Positions 45,760 through 57,700 of a DNA stretch of 60,000 nt are shown here, piece after piece (the first letter of the stretch is position 1; each line of letters begins with the position of its first letter). The notes beneath the pieces were generated by a model. It ran no database searches, was not told the DNA's origin, and saw only the letters and a list, made by a program, of their open reading frames with translations. The position numbers were made by a program, and so were the translations under genes. Origin of the DNA: Hydractinia symbiolongicarpus. Its lineage: Eukaryota > Cnidaria > Hydrozoa > Anthoathecata > Hydractiniidae. Location: contig NC_079889.1 in the NCBI RefSeq assembly GCF_029227915.1, positions 9,178,001-9,238,000 of the forward strand, read 5' to 3'.

Positions 45760-48700
45760 GTAAGTAAGTTTTGTTACCTTGGGAATACGTAAAACATCCA
45801 AATCGTTATTTGTAGTAAGTATTTGTTTATAGCCATTAATATTTATCTTTTAAAAATTTAAAGCAATTATATTTTAATTTTTTTGTTATAATATGTCTAC
45901 AAGTGTGCACAATTTTTGATTATCTAAAGTTAAAATGTCTTGCATATTTTAACATTTTATTCTGAGTCTGAATATAAAGATTTTTTTTTCTTTGTTTTAA
46001 TTTAGTTCAGCGTATTAAACTTTGGATATGTAGAAAATAATTTTTATCTAATACACTTACGCTGTTTGGGTCAAAAGGCACGAGGAATTATGAATATCAA
46101 GACTAGACAGAAACAATTTCTAAACATCAACAGTGTCTGTTTTTTGCTTAAACATGAATGGTCTAAATATTGTTGTGATGTAAAGGTAATAAGAGATACA
46201 TGTAAAACAATGTTTTCATACAAATTCAGAACTTGGACCATATGCAAAACCATGAAACTGTTTAAGTACTTAAGTGGATTAGATTTAAATAGTCCATTTT
46301 TTTGCAATAACTTTTAATGCCTGTACCTTTTAGACTACTTGAGTATGTCCAATTCATCTGCAATGTCTGATAATTTTCTACATCCAACAATGACAAAAAT
46401 AGCACTATTCGATACAAAATTTATCTGGCTTTGAAAAAAACTGCGTTTATATAATTTTAGTTCGTAGTTTAATGAACTTAGTATTGAGAATACTAGGTTC
46501 ATTAAACTATGAACTAAAATGGGTAATAGGCGTTTCTTGTATCTTTAACCTCAATAGTCGGCAGCATGTAAAGTGTTAGATAATTTTTTTGCATTTTTCT
46601 AATTTATTTTTTATTACAAAAATAACATTATTTGTGGTAGGGAACCTATCTGTTTCTTAGATATAATTTTATGCAGTTTTCTTTTACAGTTCAGGAAATA
46701 ATAGCAAGTATTCTCAGCACGGGTGAATTGTTTTGTGTATCCTTCTTATTTAAGTAATTTTTCTTTTCCGTGTAATTTTCAAAAACCTTTCTGTAAGTTT
46801 TATTTGTCTTAATATGAGTCCTTTTTTCCTGTTTTTCCAGTGCAACCTTTTTTTTAGCCTCCATAAATAATGTCCAAGGTTTTTTTTTAACATTTTTTAA
46901 AAATTACTTTAAAAATCTCAATATTATATTCAGTTTTTTATACTTCTCAAAGATACACAATCATACTATTCTGAGAATGTCATATTATCCAGCTTTTATT
47001 ATTTATGCCAATATTAAGCAATCACAGATGCAAATGACAATCAGTTCACACCTGCTTTGTAAAATCTAGAAATCACAGTGCATCGAATGTGTAAAAATAG
47101 GTACTAACTTTTCAATGGAACACAATGACATTGGTTGCTTAACTTTAATAAAATATATGGGTGACAGAGCTTACTTGCAAAATTTAAACTGGTTTGACAA
47201 CTAAGAGATAGCCTGGAACGATGCACTGTTACAACGAAATTGTGACAACCCCCCAACACGTCCAACACTGCGCTGTCACAGTTGATTTAGCTATGGCATT
47301 GTTTTTAAACCAACCAGCTTGATTTAGCGATCTTGTTAACACAGTCTTGTGCACCGTATGTTATGATGGTTTTTTAGTACAATTGTAGCACATCTTTTCT
47401 TGCAACTTTATAGTCTCAGAGTTTCTTAAAATATTTTTTGTTTTTTGCTGTAATATTTTCCCCAACACTTTAAATTTAGTTTGAACACTGGAAAAAAATT
47501 AAAGATGTATTATATCCAAAAAACTTTTAAAAATTTCAGACCACATAATATTTTTAAGTTATAAAATGTCCCACATTTGCATCTACTATTTAGGTGTGAC
47601 ACGCTAAACTAAATGATTAACCTTCCTTGGCCTAAGATAAATAAAGTCTTTTTGCACCATTTTAACATTTTTAAGCACGGTCATGTTTTTATTCTTCTCA
47701 ACATCGAAAAAGATGGGGTTTTTATATTTATTAATTCGAAGGAGTTTTACTGAGTTGTTTTGTGTTTCCAAGAAATTTAACTGTGATTTTGTGTTATTTT
47801 AAGAAATCTAACGTTGTAGTAGCTTATCTTAATTAGGAAACATCCCACTGGTTGCAATTTTATTAACCACAAATGAAAAAAACTCCATACCCTTGTTTTG
47901 GTTTAGTTTGAACAAATTGTACATGTATTCATCTTTCTTATGTATCTATATAAAATTATGTAAAATGTTTAGTTTTTTCTATGCTGCATATAGATGTCTA
48001 ATTGCCTTTTGAATTGTTTTTCTTTTAGAGTTCTTCCCTCCGCTCTTCCAATAAACCAAATCTTTCAGCTTCTCGTAAAATAAGTGAAATTAAAGATGAT
48101 AGCGCACCATCAAGCCTCCATGGTAAGATAGTTTAACTTACACTAAAATCTAAACTCTAGAAAGGACTAAATGTTTGTTATTCTCCTACTTTGTGTTTAT
48201 GATCAATCACAACCACAACTATAGAATGTGCTTAATCCTGAGTGCATCTTTATTTTGTGATATTGTGGCTCTCTATGTGATCATTAAAGTTATAAATATT
48301 AAAAAATAAAACATTGTTTATCTGTGAAATTTCTCTTTTTAAATGAAAAGCTATCACTGTTTCTTGAGTGAATTATTCATGCTGGTGTTATTTTATCATT
48401 TCACACCTATATGATCATTTCACACCTATATGTACTTTTTAATGTTCATGTGTTCATTTTTGTTGTTGATGTGAAGTCGAACCTTATAATATTCTTATTA
48501 AGGTATTCTAAAATAGCAAAAAAACATGTGTTACAAAAGTAATATTTAAAAGTATTGTGATTTAAAGTCAGGTAAATTTTAAATATGTTTGCCTGCTTTA
48601 TATACTAACTAAGGATACTTTAAAAATTTGTGTATCATCTACCTTATTTTTTATATATTTTTTTTTTACCTTTGTGCACTCTATAATTGACGTTTAATAA

Positions 48701-51700
48701 ATATGTCATGCAATGCTTCCAAACCTCTTGCAAAGCTGTTTCTATGAATAACATGGAAAGTGTGCACTGTAGTGTTATTACACAAGCTCTTCCATACATT
48801 TTTTCTTAAATTCCGGCAGAGACAGCAAGTGGTATCCTCAAATTTTGCTCATTTTAATTTGCCCTATAAATAAATTTAGCGTGTTTGGTTAAATTTGTAG
48901 CAGAAATTACATGATGTAGAAATTTGCAACCAATAGTTTATAAAAGTCAAAGTTACAATGCCTAACGGACACAACACTGAAGGTTTGTAGCTTATCCCCT
49001 ATTCTCTAACCCTGATTTTATGTGATTCTTTTCTTATTTGAATAAAATACTGTAGTTATTATTTTCTATTATTAGGTTCTAGTGATAGTTTAAGTCAACC
49101 GTCACAGTCACAGGAACTCAAAAGAGTTGATATGGAAATAGCCGAATTAAAGAGCAAAATTGAGGTGTGTACAAATTATAAAATGTATTAAGGTTTGTTT
49201 TGTTATGGATGCCTTGTTTTCAAGAAAGGAGAACATTTCTTTCCTAACATTTTTTGAAAAAAGGAACAACAAAAATTTACAAAAAAAATTTTGTGACCAG
49301 TTTAATTTGTCAACGATTTAAAAAACAGGCAGTCATTAATCAATTATTAATTTCTGCTAATTGATTATTAATCAATTAGCAGAAATTAAAGCACAAGCAC
49401 TACGTTTTTTTTCCTTAGAAAGAAATCAAGTTGGTGCCATTGTTTGCTAATGTGATAAAACTTTAAGTCATATCAGGAAAATAAATGCATTGCACTTTAT
49501 TTATATATTTTTTAAATGTACTCTATGTTTTCCTATTAAATTTCCTATTAAAAAAATTTATTTACATTTAAAAACAACCTGGCTGAAGATTTTGCGATAG
49601 TAAACTGATTGGTTTAAAAACAATGTAAAGAACTAATTTACATTTAAAATCTATTATAATGATACAGAAAGACTGTTTGTAACAGGCAAAGAGGATGTGT
49701 ATTTTCTTTTAAAGTCCCTGAAAATGCATGTCTGGAGTGTTAATTGACAACGTAGCCTAACTTGAACTAATAAAGACGTTATGATGCGCTTATAATTTTG
49801 ACTCTGATTATTTTAAAACGCGGTGGTGACATCAGTCATTTTCAACCCGACAGGTAACTAGGAACAACCTGGGACCAAACTAGGTAAGTTACCCAAACCT
49901 GGGTCCCTGAATCCATTTCAGAATGGACCGGTTGATGACATCATCAAAAAGACCCTTAAACCCTAATCTTTGTGAAAGCATTCACCAATAACACATCACT
50001 TTTACCAAGTATGAAAGGGATGTGTTATTGATATCTCAGTTCATGTAGTTCTTTTTCTGGCGTAGAAGTCATTAGATTAGCTAGGATGTATGGGTTAACC
50101 TTCGTGCTTTGTGTTTTCACAAAAAAAGCACAATGATTATAACTGTCTGATCATCATGTTTGTTGCAAAATATGAATGTCAGACTTTTACTTAATGATTG
50201 CCACAATTTTAAGAGCAACAATTTTGCAGGTGCAAAAATGTTTTATACACTATAAAATTTAGATGGCCTGATGTTTGCAACTTGTTTGCCTTTTAGAGTG
50301 AAGCACATCTTCTCTCTGGTGTGGAAACGCTACTAGATGTAAGTATTTCCATTGTAGTTTAAATCCTCAATAGTTTAAATGCTCTGTTTGGTAAGAGCTA
50401 GAGTTAGCCTCAATACATGTCCAAAAAACAACACTGTGTATAAACTTTTTAACAATTACTTTGTTTTAGTTTGTATCAGATGACAAGAGAGCTGACTTAT
50501 TGGTAAAACAAGAACAACACAAAACCAGAATCAGTGAATTAAATGACGACTTAATTGCACTTGAAGGTTTTCAAAATTACCTCATTTTAGTATAACACAG
50601 AGTCTGTCTGCGTTTAGACAACAATTGATACCCATAGATTTAGTGTCTTCTGGATATAGTTAACACTTGCAAAACACTACTTTAAACAAACAGAACATCT
50701 TAAATATAATTGTATGCATGCTGAGAACACAACAGAAGACTTATATTTCTTCATAGTTCCTCTTACTGACAAGCACAACATGCTGTACATTTAAATTTGT
50801 TGAACTAATACAAAAGTCACCTAAATGGAAACAAAAATACCTATGTTCTTATTATTAATATTATATTATTGAGACATTGCATACATTATTTGTTGACAAA
50901 AACCTGCACACAAGATATACATACCTATTTGTTACACCTTCTGCACAGCAACGTTATTTACTTTTGACAAGCCATTTCATTGGTAAAGTTGTTGAATTAA
51001 AATCCCTTTTGTGCATTCCACTATAATTATTTTTTACAATATTTACATTAGGTTGATAAAAAACCACGAGGTGAGAGAATTAAAATAGTTTTTTACAAAA
51101 ATTATTAATAATTAATTTCTTAACATTTTCAGCATTATGCAAAACCAGCACTCAAAAATGTGCTGGCTTCCATATACCACTGCTTGGGTACTAGTTAAGT
51201 GCTTTTGGAGATCTGAGCTTGTTGATATATAGCAACAGTCATTAATGGCCTTGAAGTTTGTGTTGTGTGGATAAAACACAGTCCACTTAACTAAACCGTT
51301 AAAGAATATCCTTCTTTATTCTAGTAACATCCTAAATATTTTAAAGTCAGAAGTCAATATTTTGTGTTTTTTTCTTCTGGTTATACTACCATTTTTGAAA
51401 TATTTGTTTCTTCAAGTGCCTTACTAGTGTCCAGATCATAATTTATGAAATTCAATAATCATAGTTAAATTAACCAAAAATTCATTCTTTTAAACCAATC
51501 GGTTCAATTTCCCGAAATTTTAAGTTAATCAAAGATTTAAATTTCAAGTTCTTTTGAAGACATGCATAGTAGACTTTTTTCTGACACCAATGGTCAAATT
51601 TTGCCTAACAAGTAAAATTAGCAATCGTTGTTATTTAATGGTATTGTCTATAATGATCTGTGTTTAAAAGTCACTATTTAGTGGCTTTGACCATATCACA

Positions 51701-54700
51701 AAAACAATTCTTTCAACTAGTTATTTTCATTTTGCTTTTATTTAATAGAATGGTATTGTTATAAATATAATTAAATAGAGAATATAGCCAGTCAAATACA
51801 GAGAGATTAGATTTACTTGCTTTTCCATAAAAGGGGGCCTTCAAAGCAACTAGTATAGACACCTAACTGTTTGGTCTGTATACATGTCTAAGTATTCTAA
51901 GAAGGTTCTCTCTGTACGTGAATTGTAATCAGTATTTTTTCAATCACGTTTTTTCTTTTAAACACCAGTTATTGCAACATATTTATAAATTTATATTTAC
52001 AAAGCATTATTTATTAATAATCTGTTATATTTCAAATTGTTAGATTGTTTTATAATTTATTGAATTTTTTAGATGAGAAATCTTTCCTGCTTGCTTCATT
52101 TGGTAAACTGGATGATGTTAAAAACAGAGTGGCAGAATTGGAAAAACAAATTGAGGTTTGTTGTTTTTTTTCATTTTTTCTTGTTTTTATTTCAGACGCA
52201 TAACTAGACATTTCTAAATTAAAGTTTTTAATTTGTTATCATGCTTCCATTTAAAAAGTTGTCATGTATTTTTTTAAGTTAGTTGTGGGCAATGTTGTTG
52301 CGAATACGAATTTTATTTTTGTAGACTTATCTTGATAACTGCGAACAGTTGCGTAGAATGCAAGATGTTTCTGTTATTGAAGAATTACCTGAGATACGAG
52401 ATAACATTGAGTTTTGCGAGAACATGGTTGACACATTGCAGGATGAGTTAAACGGATTACGCGGTAAATTGGTTTACTTTTCACGCATTTATTTTTGTGA
52501 ATCTAAAAATTGAATATTAGTCCATAACAGAATTTGTGATGTTTACCTAAAACTTGTTGTCTACCATTGTTGGCCATGTGAGAAATTTAAATACACTTAA
52601 ACGATTTCCAATGTCTTCTTTAGTAAGTAGTTTTCGGTAAAGAAAATAACAGTGAAATGTTACTAAAGTGGTCACTACGAACATGTTGGATTGTGGCTTG
52701 CATTTAATTTTACTAGATTTTAAAATGTGTTTGGAATTAAAATTATAAGTCTGTTGTGCAGATAAATTTAATCAGATTTCTTGGTCTTCAATGCTTTGAA
52801 TGGACGTTTTGCTTAATCAGAGAAGACGTTATATTATTCTTTCTGTCGGTACAAGCCAATTATTTGAGCTATATGAAGACAAATTTATATTTTCAGTGTT
52901 TCGGATAATCTTTTACAAGAACATTTTCACAAAAATGTGACCACAAATGAAGACATATTTAATTTACGTTTTCTACCTCCATGATGTCGTTGATTATTCT
53001 TTACTTTCATTACTTTATCCACAAGAGACGAATTGTGCCAAGAATTATCAATAAACAATAATAATTCACTTTTAGAAAAACTTGTTAAACTGGGTGAAAT
53101 TGATCAGGTCGATGGTATTCCAGATCCTGAAGTACAACTTACGAAACGTAAGAACAAACAAAAGAAAGTTGTAGAAGAATTGATCAAGACGGAGAAGAGT
53201 TATACACAAGATATATCCTTGCTCACAGATGTCATGAAGTATTTGGAAGAAAACGAGGTTTGTATTATACGAAGAGAGTGGATCATCTGTTTTTGTAATA
53301 ACTTTATGAGAAACTGGTACATGTTACTGAATTCGCCTTGTTAAAATAAATTATCAAATATTTGACAAGTCTATAGGAAAGATTCGTACTTTGAAGTTTT
53401 TATTTCAAGCTCCAGCATGTTTTTGTGTCAGCAGTATTGACAATGGGTGAAATATTCTTTTGGAGAAAATTACAATCGTGTTACCATTTTATTCGTGGAT
53501 ATTTAGAACACGAGGGTGAACACAGAAATGTTGTTTGGGAATCTGCCATCAATACTTCACTTGTCTACGCGACTTTTTACAAGATTTAAAAATGCTAATC
53601 AAGATGAACTTGATGTGGATGGTTTACCAAGCAGGCTAGGTACGTAAAAAAAAGTTGAACTGAAGTACAACGTTTTGTTCCTGTATCATTGTGAAAAACT
53701 CAGTAAATAGCTACTTTAAGGCAGTTGTATTCGAGTCGATTAATTCCTTTGAACTAAATAAAATCACCGTGTATTTGCAGAAAGTTGCTTCCTTCAACAC
53801 GTCTGCTGAAAGTTAATAGGAATTATAGCCGCAGCTTCTACAGTCATAGTCTTCTAGAAAAAGAAACAGAGAAAAATTCGGGTAAAAAATGTCTTTTCCA
53901 ATAGGGGTTCCAACACGTTTCAAGGTGATATGTGTGCTTCGTTTTAGCATCGTGTTTTATTGATATGGCAGCAGAAATGAAAGAATGTTATTCGTCGTAC
54001 TGTCATAATTATGAAGAAGCGATTGGATTGTTGGAAAAGGTTTGTTTTTCACTTACTTTACTTGCTTGTTCGTCTGCATGTTTTTTATTTCTTTTTTATG
54101 ATTAGCCTGCTCAGTTTCGCTTCCTGGTTGGCTGTTTTCCACAGTGAGTCCAGATTGCAACAATAATTTGTGCAATGTGTCAGAAACGTTTTTAGAGGTT
54201 TGTCACAAGAGTTTGAAAAACATTTGAGAAAGTCAGTGTTTACGGAAAACCTTTTGCTTATGTAGAATTTTCACTATTATTTTTTTGACACGAAAATTAC
54301 TGACAAATTCGTCGTAGCTAGTAATAAACTTAACATACATTTTTGATTTGTTTGTCAAAATTGAGTCTTGTAATTTCTTTAAGAAGGTGTTGGTATGTAT
54401 AACAACATTGAAGGTGTGGGTGTGTAGAATACACATGATGCTATCATTTTTCTTTTAGTATGAAGAAGACATCTCTGTTTCTTCTGTACTTACAAATGCA
54501 GTCAAATCTGTATGGTAAGACTGAAATACACCTTTGATTGTTTCATTTTAACTACATAGTAAATAGAACTGTCAGTATTTGACGCTACAGTATGGCGTAT
54601 ACTGCAATATGAATATTTGATGTATAAAGTTTTTAAGTTAGAGTTTTGTTTGTGAGATGACATGTCCAATGTCATTCCATGTTTCGATGCTTTAACCTAG

Positions 54701-57700
54701 TGCACAACACATTTGTGTTGACGAATGTATAACAAAGTGTGTTGTGACATTGTTTGTGATGAAATTTTAGCATTTGCAGTGGAGTTTATGTTGACATGTT
54801 GGGGATGTTCACTAGTTGACTTTACTTAATAAGCATCTATTTTACTGACTTACTCATTTTACCCTGTTATCTAGCCAATGTATTTGTTTTTAAAAATTTA
54901 CCTTGGAAAGTCAGCCAAAGGTTCATTTGTTGCATGTACATTTTATTTTCTGTTCATCGAAACATTTAAAATTCAATGACTTGAAATCATTGATCGACCT
55001 TACAATGAATTACTGTTGGGTCAGCTGTTACGGGGGCCGTAGAACTCCGAAATTTTTTTTAAGACGCAGCGATTTGCCGTCCTTTGGATAACTAAAGAAA
55101 ATTAACACCCTGGTGTAATGCGCATACTGGAAATGTTTCCCTATTGCGATATTTACACTCTTTTCATTTGTTTTCACTTTTAGCAATGGAAGAGAAGCCG
55201 GACCCTTTATACTTTCTTCATTTCTAATCAAACCAGTTCAGAGGGTATTGAAGTATCCGTTGTTGCTGTCAGAATTGAATAAGGTGAAAACTCAACATCG
55301 AAAAACTTAGATAGTTAACTCTTTTTCATGGAGTCAGTTTGTTCATATCTCTCTTTAAACTTGTTATCTTAACGGTTAATAGTATCAAAACATTGAATTT
55401 GCCTTAGAAAATGGCATTTGACTTGATTGAATCGTATAAAAGGGGTTTAAAGCACTAGCTAAATAATTTATCGGGTTACTGTATTAATTTAAAGTGCTGT
55501 CATCTAGAAAACAAAATTCAAAAGTAATTGCAAACCTGTCCGGAGAGTGTTGTAAAATGGCCTGGGGTAATTACTGTTTACATTACTGAACAAATTGTAT
55601 GAAAAAAATTCTCTCAAGATGTAGTTATCACGTTATTTGAAGGGCGTTTTTATTCTTTTATAAGCAGAACTTGACCAATCAAACTACCAATAGCGTTTCA
55701 GATTTTTTATTGGTGAACATACACTGTTGTAATTTCGACTTCTCGATTTTAAATGGAAGTCACCCATTCACATTCGAGTTTCTTGGCTTACTTGAAAGCT
55801 TACTACCACTGTTTCAGGTAATTTAGGCACTGTGTACCTCCCTAAAAAATATCGTTCGAAGAGTATTTTGAAAGATTTCTTTTTTTTAGTTAACTGTTTC
55901 CATTTAGAATCACGTTGGCGAAGGTTTAAGTAAAGAAGTTTTAAAAGAAGCTCTTACCACTGTCACTGACGTTGCAACGGCTATCAATGAATTCAAACGT
56001 CGCAAGGATTTAGGTAAATTGCTCTCAAACGTTGTTGAGATTAGCACCAGATCAACACGACTGGAGGACATTCAGATGTGTACAATTAGGTTTTTCCCTT
56101 TCTGTCTGTCTGTCTGTTCGTTTGTATTGTTTTTTGTTTTTTTGTTTTCTTTATTGCTAACCTGCGGTTTTTTACTATTTTATTTTTCATAGTTCAAAAG
56201 TATCGTGAAACCGAAGATGGTATCGGAAAAAAAGTTCAAAAGTTAAACTGGCATTCTGTAGCGAAGAAATCGTCCAGAATAAATCAAAGAATTACACAAT
56301 TCACTGGACTCAACTCACAGGTAACTTACACGATTTACTGGCCTCAAATCTTACCATTTGCATTTGTTCTGTCAAATTCAATGCTTTCTTATTTTTCCCA
56401 TGTTTTTTTTATGTTCTTACAAATTGTTCTTTCAAATTGTCTTTCGAATTGTCTTTCGAATTGTCTTTGGAATTGTCTTTCAAATTGTTCTTTTAAGTGT
56501 TCCACACTTCTTTACATGTTTAGACTGTCGATGAGACGTTCAACGAGCAAGAAAAACGGTTCCGCGGGTTGGAAAAACTAATCAAGGCTGCGTTGAAGAA
56601 CATCGTGCAATTCGTTGAAGAGTTTAAGGTGGGTTGATAGTAGGTCGTGTTTGCATGATGATTAGTTCGATGCTTAAGTGGGCTCGAGGTCGCTGTTTTC
56701 TTCCTCTTGTTTTTAATCTTGGTTGAATTTTTTTTTTTATACACTATTTCTAAGAAAGCATTTCCTACTACGTGACTGATGCACCAGGTAATTTGATTAA
56801 TTTATTATCTAGCCTGGTTTGTTCTCTTATGCAGTCCAATTCACGATATAGATATTGTATTCCTTTGATTTAGTGTATTAAACAATAATTTCGTTAACCC
56901 AAATCTCCGTGGGATGAGCCGTTTCCAGAACGGTGACAAAATTTAATTCCTTCAACAATTTTATTTTTTATTACTATTTTTACTTACGTAGGATAACGCC
57001 GCCATTGAGAAATTATGTGCAGAATCAATTCGTCAGTTCTATGATGAAGAAGTTGCACCTGAAGAAGTTTTGAAATATTACACAGTGGTCTCTATCATCG
57101 CTGAACAGTACTCCAATGAAACTGTAAGTTACACAGATTCTCATGCCCCCTCAGCATTTTCCAAGTACACGTATTATAGTACCTATGTAGTACCATTGGT
57201 GAATTTGACTCAGGATAAGATTATTCAGGTCTCATCAACATTTTTTTATAGTCAAGATCAGCATTAATCATTGGTTTGTTCACTACCAGAAATGTTGAAA
57301 CAACGTAGAAACATGCACAGCTAGAAACTTTCTTTATGTTGCAGGTCACTTTTATTCAAGATCATGTCACAGAACCTTTGAGTCAGCTTGTGCAGTTATT
57401 TCAAGGTCCTTTTCGTCTCATACAGAAGAGAAATGATAAATGTCTCGATTATGACAGATCAAAAAACAAAGCTGCCAAAGCAAAATACACGAAAGAGCGA
57501 GACAAAATAAACCAGGTAAGCACGACTAACTTTTATTAATCACAACTTTTTTTATATATTATATTTCTCAAACTAAGAAGAAACTGTGCAGCGTTAAAAC
57601 TGGGAAAAATTCAAGTGTTTAAATTAGTTTTTTAATTTAGAATATAAAGAAGAAATTTTTAAAACTAGAGCCTTCGTCAAGTTTCTTATTTCAAATTTGT

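Noticed and set aside
53781-53880. Exon-like stretch after TTTGCAG in a DNMBP intron
   Set aside because: The frame required by the neighbouring exons hits a TGA within ten codons.
55669-55720. Possible extra DNMBP exon (QNLTNQTTNSVSDFLL) between two borders
   Set aside because: The exons at 55184-55283 and 55908-56013 join directly to give an unbroken DH helix; inserting this piece would disrupt it.
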